The notes under the pieces were generated by a model that made no database searches, had not been told where the DNA came from, and was given only the letters and a program-made list of their open reading frames with translations. The translations under genes and the position numbers were made by a program. From the NCBI GenBank assembly GCA_047967505.1, contig CM106539.1: DNA of 64,000 nt. One strand, 5' to 3'. Shown here one piece after another: positions 52,101 to 56,132 of the stretch; the stretch's first letter is position 1, and every line of letters begins with the position of its first letter. This stretch comes from Dipteris shenzhenensis (taxonomy: Eukaryota; Polypodiophyta; Polypodiopsida; Gleicheniales).

Positions 52101-54130
52101 CCGCCAAGCATCTCTAGTCTGGATAGGAGAGGAATTGAGACAAAACCCTAGAGCTATCTCTGAAGAGGCAATAGAAACGCCCTCGGATCTCATAGTAAAC
52201 AAGACACGTGAAGATGAAGTGCTCCTCCATCTCAACCTCCTATATGCCACATAATGTGCATATGCGCCTCTCCCTGGGTAGGCCCTCTGCTCTGTTGCTC
52301 TCGATACGATGTCTATGTGAAGAGACCCGAAACTGCCCAATAGAGATCTTGAGTGAGTGGGGTAGGTGGATCTGCGTGTATCCTGGTGGGTCAATGAAAC
52401 CCTCCTCTGTGATATGCAAGCAGTGATCCTTATAGAAGCTGAGCTTCACTGGAAGCTCGCTCAGTCCCAGCTAGGTCCGGAATGTGTGTAGCTGTAAGAG
52501 ATCCTCACGGACGACCTGGTTGACCTCGTGTGACAGGAGGGGAGAAAACTGGGCGTCCATGCTGTACTGGAAGGGAGGGAGTCTATCCATGTGGAGCCCC
52601 AGTCGCTCAAACCATCTCTCTGTGCGTGCATACCGCATCTTTGTCACCTCTTGTTGATAGTGCCATAGAGGACAGTGCTAGCCATGGTAGTCTGCTGCAC
52701 CCAGAAGTGTAATCCCTGTACTCCTTGACACGATACAGATACGTGATGACTTGAAATGCCACATCTAGCTCTAATGGGGATGACCCAAACTCAGCCTGAA
52801 TGATTTAGTGAGGAACGGATGGCTTACTGTGAATCATCTGCGATAGCATGAGAACCTGTAGCCGCTCCATACGAGCCCACTCTATATCCGATAAATCTGG
52901 CCCCAAGCAAGGGCTGCCATACATCCCTGCTAGGCGGACCAAGGAGTCAAAAAGCAGCCCCTTGGTCCGTGGATCCTAAAAGTGCGAGTGGAAGCACTGC
53001 CTCTCTAGTCTGGCCAATGAAGCGTATCTCCTACCTAGGCGGGTCTACATCGCGGGTCTCGTAAAGAAGATGGGTCCGGAGAAGACAACCCCAAGATACG
53101 TGTATTACGAAACTATCTCAACAGGTGACCCATCAAACGTGAATTGCTCTTGGTGCATGACGGCTCGAGATGTATTGAAGATCATAACCTTAATTTTACC
53201 AAGGTTGACCTTCAAATCATGAGAGAGAGAAAAAAACTCTAGTGCGTCAAGGTGTCTCTGGAGCCCCTTTGTCGAGGAAGACAAAAGTGCCACGTCATCT
53301 GCATACAGCAATATCCGGATCAGCGTGCTAGCAAGAGAGCATCCATCCCCCCCTGGGTCTGCATCATTGTCTCGAGATTGTCAATGTAGAGGCCAAATAG
53401 GGTAGGTGATAAAGGACACCCTTGTTTGATCCCAATAGTGCTCATGATCTCGTCAGTCCACCTCGACCCTGCTGAGACTCTCTCGTAAGGTGCCATGAGA
53501 GCCCAAATGATCTCCTGGTCATAACCCAAATTCCATGATATACCTGAGCGTGAGATTGTGATCGATGGTTCCATGATCATGTTGAAAACCAATCTATCAT
53601 GCTGCTAAGTCCTCGACACTTTGCAATTCGATTGACCTCAGAATCAAGCACTGATGCATAAATCTTGGACATGACATGTCCAATCATAATGGTCCTGTAA
53701 TTTTCCAGGCTCATGGGATCCCCTGCCTTGTGGATGGGTGAAATAGTGTTAATGGTCCAGGTGTGTCGAAAACCCTAACAAAGTGTTTCATTAAAGAGCT
53801 TTGTTAAGATCGGGGCTAGGAGGTTAATCCTATATGCAATGAACTCAGTGCATAGCCCCTCATGATCCTTCGCTCGGCCATTATGAAGTTTCATTACAGC
53901 ATCCTTCACTCCTCCCCTAGTGAAGAGTGTGCAGGATGTGGAGCATGGCATATGTGAGAGGTCGGGAACTGGCTGATTTGGGATATCATATAGCGTGTGT
54001 GCATAGTTATACCAGACCTGAGTGTTAGTGAGTGGTGAGGGGGACCGTCCCTCTAGACATCTCTGCCAAAAGTCCTTAGAGTTGGTTTACTAAACAAAAT
54101 GTTCAGTAGTTCCTCCTCGTTCCAGCGAAC

Positions 54131-54181
<51 letters not shown>

Positions 54182-56132
54182 CTACTTTCCATATGTACAT
54201 TCGTATCCTTTCTTTATGAGACAGGTATTTCAGAGACAATGGTATTGAACATGTCCACATTAGTCTGGTCAGTCGCCACCTCTGTACAGGGAAGGACATC
54301 AATTGCAAGCGAGGTATGTTCCATTCCTGAAAATATTTGCACAATTAGGCATTGATAACTTCTTTGTCTCAGTGTGCATAATTTTTTGTCAGTATTGTAA
54401 GAAAAGGTGTATGGTGGTCCTTTTTTCGTCATGTGAGCTTAACATCCTTTACAAATGAATCCTTACTAAGCTCCTAGCTCAGTTGAAAATTGAAATTTGT
54501 AATTTTTTATGAAGCTTTATGATTGGGTACAGCCATTGGAGATACGTTTATTGAGCATGTTTTAGCTGCATCAAATTCTCAAACCCTTTCTTGGATGATT
54601 TCAAAGGGGCTTAGTGTGGTTGCTGCTACAAGCAATGGGGAGGAGACACTTATTGCTTTTGGGGGTTATAATGGTCGCTACAGTAATGAGGTGTGTGCAT
54701 TCGCCTAATATGCATCATTTCGGGGAATTAAAGACTGTTTATTTAGAATCTTAATCAATTATGGTCTAAATATGGTGTTGAAATCCATCTTGTTCATAGG
54801 TGCATGTGATGAAGACAAATCAGAAAGCTAAATTGCAACCCAGGATTCTTGAATCACCAGCCGCTGCAGCAGCTGCTGCTGCAGTCAAGGCTGCATACAG
54901 TGGTCCACAAGTACCTTCAACAAATGGTAGTCATGGATTGGATTTGCAAGATACCTTGCAAGAAAATCGAGTAAAAGAAATTGTAATGGACATCCCAAAA
55001 TCAGAAAACATGGTATATTACTATCATCACATCAGTTGTATATTAGTTTTTGGGCATCCTAGCTTTGAAATGGAGAAGATAATTAAGTTGATGCCGTTGT
55101 GCGGTACAGACTTCATCTGGAGTAATGCTTGGAGTGTCACTAGACGTTTCAAAAGTCAGATGGGCTCTCTGTTGAATTTCATGAGGAACTGAAGTCTAAT
55201 ACTTGGATTTTAATAACCAAGCTTGGACATTTCATTGTGTTATCAGAATTATGCATACGAAGAAATGAGGGAGCAACTAACTATTGCATCACAAGCTAGT
55301 AAAGAGCTGGAGTCGACTGTGTCTGTGCTGCAAGCTGAGAACACTAGGCTGAAGCACGATCTTGGAGCTGTCCAATCCTCAAATTCAGAGCTTTCAAAGG
55401 TTTATTAAATAATTTTTGTTTCCTACAATCATCTCATGATTTTCCCAACTGCTAATCATGAATGATCTGTGCCAAGGCCATGACTAAGATTTATTCTTGC
55501 AGGAGTTGCATTCTGTGCGTGGACAGCTTGCTGAAGAGCAGTCTAGGTGCTTCCGATTGGAGGTATTATCTTTTTATTGTACCAGAAGAACCCTTGGCTA
55601 GTGACAATGAATAAGTCCAGGGGAATTCAAACTTCAAAGCGTCTTTAATATCATCTAGCTGGGCTTTCAACTATGATGTAGCTGACTGCTTTCTTTTAAT
55701 CTAGCATGGTTAATGAATCCATGTAAATCTATATGAGCGTGTCATATGTCTGTAATCATGAGACATAAGATATAGCCCGTTGTCCATGTCATAAGCCTTT
55801 TATGATAAAGTTAAACCTGTGCATCATTTTAGTAGGGTTTGGAATTGCTCACATTTGCGTCCTACTCCTGGAGGGTTTTCTTTTCTTTGGTCTTGATAAA
55901 AGATTTTTTTTTCAACCCATGACTGTCGTTCAAACCCCTGCAGGTTGATTTGGCAGAGCTAAGGCAAAAGCTGCACTCCATGGAGGCGCTGCAAAAGGAG
56001 TTGCAGTTGTTACGCCGTCAAAAGGATGCATCTGATCAAGAAGCTGCTGCTGCAGTGCAAAAGCAGACGTCCACGGGCGTATGGGGTTGGCTAGCAGGCA
56101 CTCCTCCCAATGGAAAATCTGTGGAGAGCTAA
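12060..56132 (+). CDS. Kelch-repeat acyl-CoA-binding protein (class IV ACBP4/5-like), 16 visible exons, 5' incomplete
   Basis: Joined exons: 12060-12123, 12225-12272, 36866-37084, 37183-37260, 37476-37583, 38180-38246, 38358-38419, 38553-38692, 38953-39079, 49112-49226, 54225-54313, 54607-54690, 54800-55012, 55247-55399, 55503-55562, 55944-56132. All introns are GT/AG and all phases agree, giving about 604 residues. The first two exons encode the last helix of the acyl-CoA-binding domain (MPSIEAMRLFVKILE, EEDPAW). About six kelch repeats follow from residue 105 (for example YVIGGNHNGRYLND, VMFGGEDSKRRLLND, LIFGGGSHSTCFND, YIIGGGDNKS, IAFGGYNGRYSNE). A heptad-rich coiled coil comes next (EELRQKL-type segments), and the protein ends near GVWGWLAGTPP. 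Plant class IV ACBPs bind long-chain acyl-CoA esters in the cytosol; the kelch propeller binds protein partners. The N-terminal start of the ACB domain was not found here. Exon edges are by-eye predictions. Confidence 0.93.
12225..12272 (+). CDS. ACBP-like exon 2
   Basis: Acceptor CTTTCAG, donor GAG/GTAGGG. It encodes EEDPAWLSKVQDQGPE, completing the ACB domain. A 24.6 kb intron follows. Confidence 0.9.
13068..13140. repeat. (TC)n-(TA)n-(GA)n self-complementary microsatellite
   Basis: A TC run passes into a TA run and then a GA run, so the whole block is nearly its own reverse complement and could form a long hairpin. It lies in the 24.6 kb intron. Confidence 0.9.
13396..13764 (-). pseudogene. 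LINE C-terminal zinc-ribbon fragment
   Basis: The minus strand encodes CPICKIRTSSSDLDVE, then PREETTCKICPIGEVENEI. This is the cysteine-containing tail seen after the reverse transcriptase in many LINEs. It abuts the gypsy-A target-site duplication at 13765, on the same strand as the LINE piece at 31411-31949. The two may be one interrupted element or two neighbouring copies; both carry a similar tail motif, which favours two copies. Broken frames. Confidence 0.6.
13770..14000 (+). repeat. 5' LTR of gypsy-A, left part
   Basis: Starts TGTTATGCTCTAGCC and matches 30957-31187 almost exactly. It is cut at GCCCC by Copia-C; the rest is at 20226-20443. Confidence 0.95.
14001..14201 (-). repeat. 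3' LTR of Copia-C
   Basis: 201 bp, identical by eye to 20020-20220. It contains a 26-bp perfect palindrome at 14129-14154. The flanking minus-strand AGGTGGGAGGT (14202-14212) is the polypurine tract. Confidence 0.96.
14301..15848 (-). pseudogene. Copia-C reverse transcriptase and RNase H
   Basis: A 515-codon frame. From SGIDFDEIFSPVVKMTTLRA onward it is a standard copia reverse transcriptase: MDVKTSFLHGDLHDEIYM, LKQAPREWYKKFD, active site LILYVDDMLIA. The RNase H part follows, with DSDYAGNANNRKSTTGY and TKHIDVKYHFIRE, ending HCRHIMGLG. The N-terminal 55 or so codons of this frame are not the true protein, since the pol frame shifts near 15618-15626. About 100 bp separate the stop from the LTR. 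Confidence 0.92.
15618..17565 (-). pseudogene. Copia-C protease-integrase segment, ending at a premature stop
   Basis: A 623-codon frame, in order: protease LLDSGASFHVTPH, integrase zinc region HSRLGHMSVKGM to CDHCIFGKHS, integrase core HTDLCEMPQLS with LRSDNGGEY and SQNGVSERMNRT, and the start of the reverse transcriptase (DTWDLVQLPADRKVLPCK). It stops at a TAG (15694-15696) where copia proteins normally have Trp. A frameshift follows at about 15618-15626, after YKARLVAKGFK. These two lesions separate it from the reverse transcriptase core. Confidence 0.92.
17621..18403 (-). pseudogene. Copia-C gag with a frameshift in the zinc knuckle
   Basis: Starts at the ATG at 18403 (MASGGSESSILNIKKLEG). 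UBN2-type gag follows with NYALWAEQCLNVLL and VYWLKKLVDLRMKEGTAMTS. The C-terminus has a basic stretch (KGRSASKSKSRSQSRGKK) and the CCHC start CFYCGKKGHVKSK. One extra base in a short A run near 17667 shifts the frame, so the last Cys of the knuckle is lost and the frame ends after 260 residues. A sequencing homopolymer error is an alternative to a real mutation. Confidence 0.9.
18404..20005 (-). other. Long untranslated leader of Copia-C
   Basis: About 1.6 kb between primer-binding site and gag with no long sense frame. It has a poly-T run on the + strand at 18517-18534 and a cluster of the palindromic octamer CCGTACGG at about 19745-19830, then a block rich in GCTGC/GCAGC words at 19840-19950. 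Such leaders are unusually long for copia elements. Confidence 0.7.
20006..20018 (-). other. tRNA-iMet primer-binding site of Copia-C
   Basis: The reverse complement reads TGGTATCAGAGCC, one base (20019) from the 5' LTR. Confidence 0.93.
20020..20220 (-). repeat. 5' LTR of Copia-C
   Basis: 201 bp identical to 14001-14201, including the palindrome at 20148-20173. Confidence 0.96.
20221..20443 (+). repeat. 5' LTR of gypsy-A, right part
   Basis: Continues the LTR broken at 14000 (20221-20225 is the Copia-C target-site duplication) and ends AATGTTCATTTCA. It matches 31188-31405. Confidence 0.95.
20447..20458 (+). other. tRNA-iMet primer-binding site of gypsy-A
   Basis: TGGTATCAGAGC three bases after the 5' LTR. 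Confidence 0.95.
21254..22746 (+). pseudogene. Gypsy-A gag, damaged at both ends
   Basis: The long frame from about 21451 encodes retroviral-type gag (VEVWLHKWEEAFAICEIRSD, WWIKQQKDQVAPTTWEGFKA, FLPPDEESRAWDAYRNLRQR) and the zinc knuckle CFGCLQRHQWKDC. It then enters the protease (VLFDSASTHNVINSKLIKRL) and stops shortly after. An upstream ATG at 21254 (METMEAEGQD-type start region) is separated by a stop near 21400 and a frameshift. Compared with gypsy-B, about 190 bp of the protease-RT linker are deleted at 22735-22745. Confidence 0.88.
22747..22895 (+). pseudogene. Gypsy-A pol fragment before the gypsy-B insertion
   Basis: Reads MNGVEYVLRGEKDLPRGPLI then a TAG, then SIDDASTSTE, which is homologous to gypsy-B MNDVLYVLRGGRDIPQGPLV and VESVDESSASTD. 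It continues after the gypsy-B insertion at 28811. Confidence 0.85.
22896..23352 (+). repeat. 5' LTR of gypsy-B
   Basis: 457 bp, starting TGTTACGCTCTAGCC. A perfect 7-bp inverted repeat, CCGAGGT / ACCTCGG, lies at the 5' end, a potential hairpin. The 5' end clearly resembles the gypsy-A LTR, so A and B are related. Confidence 0.96.
23355..23366 (+). other. tRNA-iMet primer-binding site of gypsy-B
   Basis: TGGTATCAGAGC two bases after the LTR. A frame opening here at a TTG is not a real start. Confidence 0.95.
23432..28336 (+). CDS. Gypsy-B gag-pol polyprotein, intact frame with an internal duplication
   Basis: I choose the ATG at 23432 (MIFAIRIALLEDALQQLLAQ); the frame stays open for 1,634 codons. 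In order (residues approximate): gag 60-300; knuckle CFGCLQPHQWRDC near 325; protease VLFDSASTHNVINSKL near 430; reverse transcriptase from 620 with LCIDYRALNNITVKHRYPM and active site FIDDILIFSK near 770; thumb and RNase H start 844-1033, in which a 95-residue unit appears twice; RNase H with ELELYAVIHALKTWRHYLYG; integrase HPGVEKTYDL...CFSCQ, SMDFIVGLP, SDRDVRF and ETDGQTERVNQ; C-terminal chromodomain-like IPTVLVAWHGQPLSEATWES. No stop or frameshift is seen. The duplication may impair the enzyme. Confidence 0.95.
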   Translation: MIFAIRIALLEDALQQLLAQQLQANAGQSELRRTLQSMSARPSREEKGKAPMEPESSVHTVEPRKAKVPIIANYRPEKYSGRMNDRSSDVIETWLHKWDEAFAICEIRNDIKKIREATHMFSEAADRWWIKQQKDGIASTTWEGFKREFRKHFLPPDEASRAWDQYRNLRQRNLSVAEYTDKFRESVMKVDEPLPQSIQVKDFIFGLNDRIKMEVRAKYANTLDDAIAIALNYEDAKGSKPSGFAQVGTQYGYPKKSGFKKKWTSKGSGSQPSGQAKQARPAETPKPSTTIGVKRKVTPMAARAWSKSPLNPEQREKARREGLCFGCLQPHQWRDCPRNKDRRMAEMVISECDVEMQGSPRAEEMQIQLAGSSQRLVPCLFCVSVTKLVTSAPDNILSKPAATGYTAFNDTELIKMKGQVANHDVIVLFDSASTHNVINSKLVKRLKLKTSPSDYAYTVRMADGSSTEVWDQRVTQLELQIQDYTEKLDFEITKLAHADIALGMAWHSRKNPAIDWKKHVYQFKMNDVLYVLRGGRDIPQGPLVSVMEIRKAQVESLYLCTASVESVDESSASTDVMQSDEMAKLANLITEEFSECFRDELPYGLPPERKVQHKIELIPGAEPVNRPPYRMSFTEEAEVRRQLEEYLKLGQIQPSFSPFASPVILKRKKDDTFRLCIDYRALNNITVKHRYPMARIDDLLDALHGAVIFSKIDLKCGYHQIRIRAEDVHKTAFRSRFGHYEFLVMPFGLTNAPATFVMLMNDLLRPYIGKFVVHFIDDILIFSKSITEHREHLRIVFSTLRKASLYVNKKKTILCMVRLEYLGFIITPQGVEMDPKKVAAILTWPIPQSLTALRSFLGFVQFYRRHIKGYSGIVSPLTDLTSGKVPFIWGQNQQESFNTIKQAVVSGPVLKIVDPQKPLFLETDASGIAVGAVLLQEGRPIPQSLTALRSFLGFVQFYRRHIKGYSGIVSPLTDLTSGKVPFIWGQNQQESFNTIKQAVVSGPVLKIVDPQKPLFLETDASGIAVGAVLLQEGRPVAFESKKLSPSQRNWPTHELELYAVIHALKTWRHYLYGSEFYVDVDHDTLKHFCKQPDLRGRQARWAELMQEFNLTIRYRRGKDNKVADALSRIMHNLSFTVLESALMTEIKETQKVDEFVQSLWPKAHVLKPGENEKDDLASRKGQTYARYTIRDGMLVRNGKVVVPGQNDLRQRVIRQCHDSPCAGHPGVEKTYDLVKRDFFWPKMKKHIHEYVTRCFSCQVSKAERVKPPGLLQPLEIPLSKWESISMDFIVGLPATQGGYNSILVVVDRLTKMAHFIPTRESVSAPQVADLFIRHIFRLHGLPRSIVSDRDVRFTGHFWTAVFETLRTEVGMSSGDHPETDGQTERVNQTLEDMLRAYVSLRQHTWDKWLPLLEFAYNDRKHSSTGFSPFELNYGYRPANPTIVGVPQKVPSAANFVVQMREMLALARANIRQAMDRAKVYADENRSIRVFEEGEKVFLRIPSHSKSLTSGECAKLSPRYCGPWLILKRIGSVAYKLELPQGCKVHPVFHVSRLKKFLHTGDSLIEGVVLFQEIEDIARRKPTRILDRGTMQIRNRKIPTVLVAWHGQPLSEATWESVYQLRRVFPDFIIEDADV
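25962..26531 (+). repeat. 285-bp perfect tandem duplication in gypsy-B pol
   Basis: Units 25962-26246 and 26247-26531 read as identical. Each starts GGCCAATCCCTCAG, and GGCC occurs again right after the second unit, so a 4-bp GGCC match flanks the copies. The unit is exactly 95 codons and keeps the frame. It covers the reverse-transcriptase thumb/connection and the first RNase H strand with its Asp (LETDASGIAVGAVL). Confidence 0.95.
28337..28348 (+). other. Polypurine tract of gypsy-B
   Basis: AGAGGGAAGGAA directly before the 3' LTR, right after the gag-pol stop. Gypsy-A has the same tract at 30945-30956. Confidence 0.9.
28349..28805 (+). repeat. 3' LTR of gypsy-B
   Basis: 457 bp, no difference found from 22896-23352. 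Confidence 0.96.
28811..30944 (+). pseudogene. Gypsy-A pol remnant
   Basis: Homologous to gypsy-B from ATQDGKMAELAKEI to DADA. Defects: TAA after VRR (about 29009); a 63-bp tandem duplication at 29126-29251 joined directly to DDILVFSKS, so the palm segment between NPMARIDD and the catalytic DD is gone; TAG at 30251; TGA near 30435; and a deletion of most of the integrase core and C-terminus between LFIRH and VKRIGKVAYKLE (about 30626). The RNase H stretch (EIDASGIAVGAVL) is present once, in contrast to gypsy-B. The product cannot be an active polymerase. Confidence 0.93.
30957..31405 (+). repeat. 3' LTR of gypsy-A
   Basis: 449 bp, TGTTATG...TTTCA, preceded by polypurine tract AGAGGGAAGGAA. 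About four differences from the split 5' LTR. Confidence 0.96.
31411..31949 (-). pseudogene. LINE C-terminal region split by gypsy-A
   Basis: The minus strand encodes MYGGSPPWGPDLSEAIWARV and FHVSSQYLRIESGWAEDMPR. These correspond to MYGSPCLGPDLSDIEWARME and FRVSSHRHRIESNRAEGLPR in the LINE at 51503-54130. The gypsy-A target-site duplication adjoins at 31406-31410. On its upstream side the LINE match ends at GGACCAAGGAG, exactly where a (GA)n run begins. Confidence 0.8.
31950..31975. repeat. (GA)n microsatellite at a LINE truncation point
   Basis: Starts exactly where similarity between this LINE and the copy near 52930 ends. Confidence 0.9.
32022..32480 (-). pseudogene. 3' end of a LINE, inverted relative to the next copy
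   Basis: The minus strand encodes LFWLFGIYPQRPDFELFFTW and HYWALWTLWKDRNHRVFGD, then ends in an A-rich tail (+ strand T run at 32022-32030). No reverse transcriptase core is present. Same family as the fragment at 10470-11040. Confidence 0.75.
32590..35755 (+). pseudogene. Decayed LINE with endonuclease, reverse transcriptase and tail
   Basis: The + strand, in broken frames, encodes endonuclease pieces (FVCRDFNNSFGNEDS; LDYALHLSDHFPVSMTLHFG near 33050), then reverse transcriptase (ILENNANAYIGKEYAKHTQQ, MQVDIEKAFDAIRWDFI, GRSVRQGCPLRALLAG near 34130-34185). It continues with VRLQIVHSILTAYVQFYLPLIP and a zinc-type tail, CPTCSHARETVLHLFWTCTFA (35290-35360). The FADD/YADD segment expected after QGCPL is missing, so a deletion near 34190 removed the catalytic Asp pair. 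It ends near 35755 in an A-rich stretch. Confidence 0.85.
35756..36865 (+). other. Intron end with no recognised element
   Basis: Last 1.1 kb of the 24.6 kb intron before exon 3. GT/AT-rich short repeats at 35765-35830. No coding evidence. Confidence 0.5.
36866..37084 (+). CDS. ACBP-like exon 3
   Basis: Acceptor GTTTGCAG, donor CAG/GTAAAA; 73 codons. Acidic linker (SPEEDSTFS, ETEDKDVL) ending SGRQPSPRYQ, the entry to the first kelch blade. Confidence 0.92.
37183..37260 (+). CDS. ACBP-like exon 4 (kelch 1)
   Basis: Acceptor CTTATAG, donor CAG/GTATTG; 26 codons. It encodes HAAAVLQDKMYVIGGNHNGR and the following YLNDVQ, with the GG pair of a kelch blade. Confidence 0.93.
37476..37583 (+). CDS. 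ACBP-like exon 5
   Basis: Acceptor AATGCAG, donor CTG/GTTTGT; 36 codons. ALDLNTLTWSRVE closes blade 1; PPCAGHSL opens blade 2. Confidence 0.92.
38180..38246 (+). CDS. ACBP-like exon 6
   Basis: Acceptor TGTTTCAG, donor TTAG/GTAGCC. It encodes IQRGTKLLAVAGHSKDPCET and two more residues. The usual kelch GG is AG here (VAGHSKDP), a small departure from the consensus. Confidence 0.88.
38358..38419 (+). CDS. ACBP-like exon 7
   Basis: Acceptor CCTGTAG, donor CCG/GTACGC. RAFDTETCSWSLLKSYGKAP finishes blade 2 and leads to blade 3. Confidence 0.9.
38553..38692 (+). CDS. ACBP-like exon 8 (kelch 3)
   Basis: Acceptor TGTTGCAG, donor GT/GTAAGT. It contains ARGGQSVTLVGTNLVMFGGE and LLNDLNILDLETMTWDAVEA, a complete kelch blade. 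Confidence 0.94.
38953..39079 (+). CDS. ACBP-like exon 9 (kelch 4)
   Basis: Acceptor CCTTGCAG, donor ACT/GTAAGC. It contains PPTPRSDHTAAVQANRYLLI, FGGGSHSTCFND and LHVLDLET. A 10 kb intron with several mobile-element remnants follows. Confidence 0.94.
39080..41068 (+). other. Intron stretch with no recognised element
   Basis: First part of the 10 kb intron after exon 9. I see no domain match. The C-rich block at 40550-40820 and the 105-codon minus-strand open frame at 40361-40678 resemble no family I recognise. Confidence 0.5.
41069..43045 (+). pseudogene. Decayed Ty1/copia element, gag to integrase only
   Basis: The + strand in broken frames encodes gag (PEQILWDQRDTQAHAVIAMN, then KEAWDTLASLHQIRNKA), a zinc knuckle CNYCRKLGHDISECRKR (41822-41872), protease DWYFDSGASKHIT (about 42050), and integrase pieces LWWHERLGHFNYKSLVKM, FVDDSTKFAWIYGM and PYTPRQNGLAERKN. 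Nothing of the reverse transcriptase follows; sequence on the opposite strand from a hAT-type gene begins near 43025. No LTRs were found. It lies in the 10 kb intron. Confidence 0.85.
43025..44400 (-). pseudogene. hAT-type (BED / DUF659) transposase remnant
   Basis: Read on the minus strand. A BED-like zinc finger comes first (KCKHCGGTFLGS near 44240, then AHLLGISRRGANGC). The DUF659 region at 43863-43420 follows, with FYECDLPFNIARTPAFLEFV, AGWSDTKRRPLIIILVSC, FLKSVDAANDTHTGDYI and QVITNNASNCQ. A C-terminal piece, ANLRRMVVSEEWIGWYES, lies near 43060-43115. DUF659 proteins are hAT-family transposases or their domesticated relatives. Frames are broken and the hAT dimerisation region is absent. 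No terminal inverted repeats were identified. Confidence 0.8.
44622..44821. repeat. Two-copy 100-bp tandem repeat
   Basis: Units begin AGTTGCTAAATGGCTGAACC (44622) and AGTTGCTATACGGCTGAACC (44722), period exactly 100 bp, with about 15% divergence. Both contain TGTACRGTCGTCAA and GGGATTGCTRGCA. GTACGGTCGTCAA-like words continue on both sides (44580-44910), so more decayed units may exist. Confidence 0.9.
44822..46626 (+). other. Intron stretch without recognised genes
   Basis: No domain, RNA gene or intact repeat seen, apart from further GTACGG-type words up to about 44990. Confidence 0.5.
46632..48232. repeat. Probable 1.6 kb solo LTR
   Basis: The block starts TGTCACGGGGGCGTG and ends GGCCGGTTTCA, with GACAC on both sides (46627-46631 and 48233-48237). 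TG...CA ends plus a 5-bp duplication are the marks of an LTR insertion, and no internal region is present, so recombination between two LTRs would have left one. No second copy is in the window, so this rests on the ends alone; a 5-bp match can arise by chance. Strand not determined. Confidence 0.6.
48905..49044. repeat. 70-bp tandem duplication just upstream of exon 10
   Basis: GCATGAAAGTAGGTTTGTTTGG recurs 70 bp later, each followed by CTAATAAATTACTATTTTTACA. The second unit ends about 70 bp before the exon 10 acceptor, so it supplies possible extra branch-point sequences (CTAAT). Confidence 0.85.
49112..49226 (+). CDS. ACBP-like exon 10 (kelch 5)
   Basis: Acceptor GTGTCAG, donor AGTG/GTAATC. 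MEWSQPQLQGDVPTPRAGHA, then GVTVGESWYIIGGGDNKS. The first WS completes blade 4. Confidence 0.93.
50232..50666 (-). other. Unrecognised 144-codon open frame within an intron
   Basis: Minus-strand frame with a basic segment (LRQRFKAKKDGAKSSHDGED) and a possible helix (KVKHKTLQQDYGKVVHNLAM). No family recognised. It lies in the intron between exons 10 and 11 and may be an element remnant or chance. I would not call it a gene without expression. Confidence 0.2.
51503..54130 (-). pseudogene. LINE (5'-truncated) with intact YADD box, in intron 10
   Basis: Minus strand. From the 5' side: entry region homologous to 6228-6660; DQEIIWALMAPYERV and IGIKQGCPLSPTLFGLYIDN (53400-53520); then the active-site motif MLYADDVALLSSSTKGLQRH (53250-53311), followed by FTFDGSPVEIVS, WARMERLQVLMLSQMI and the tail LHLPHSLKISIGQFRVSS-type region with CTLCGI. 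The 3' end has AATAAA shortly before a (CTTT)n tail (+ strand (GAAA)n at 51505-51529). A 95-codon region between entry and palm is deleted near 53560. The 5' end runs into (GA)n. Frames are broken. Confidence 0.88.
54131..54178. repeat. (GA)n microsatellite at the LINE 5' truncation
   Basis: About 24 GA units starting where the LINE match ends, 46 bp before exon 11. Confidence 0.93.
54225..54313 (+). CDS. ACBP-like exon 11
   Basis: Acceptor GAGACAG, donor GAG/GTATGT. It encodes ISETMVLNMSTLVWSVATSV and QGRTSIASE, closing blade 5. Confidence 0.92.
54607..54690 (+). CDS. ACBP-like exon 12 (kelch 6)
   Basis: Acceptor TTTCAAAG, donor GAG/GTGTGT; 28 codons. It encodes GLSVVAATSNGEETLIAFGG and YNGRYSNE. 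The acceptor is weaker than the others (AAG rather than CAG). Confidence 0.9.
54800..55012 (+). CDS. ACBP-like exon 13
   Basis: Acceptor GTTCATAG, donor ATG/GTATAT; 71 codons. VHVMKTNQ ends the propeller; a poly-Ala run (PAAAAAAAAVKAAYS) and NRVKEIVMDIPKSENM follow. Confidence 0.9.
55247..55399 (+). CDS. ACBP-like exon 14 (coiled coil)
   Basis: Acceptor GTTATCAG, donor AAG/GTTTAT; 51 codons. Heptad-type sequence with EEMREQLTIASQASKELEST and VLQAENTRLKHDLGAV. Confidence 0.91.
55503..55562 (+). CDS. ACBP-like exon 15 (coiled coil)
   Basis: Acceptor TTCTTGCAG, donor GAG/GTATTA; encodes ELHSVRGQLAEEQSRCFRLE. Confidence 0.92.
55944..56132 (+). CDS. ACBP-like last exon
   Basis: Acceptor CCCTGCAG. 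It encodes VDLAELRQKLHSMEALQKEL and onward through GVWGWLAGTPPNGKSVES to TAA at 56130-56132. Confidence 0.94.
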   Translation, partial: VDLAELRQKLHSMEALQKELQLLRRQKDASDQEAAAAVQKQTSTGVWGWLAGTPPNGKSVES

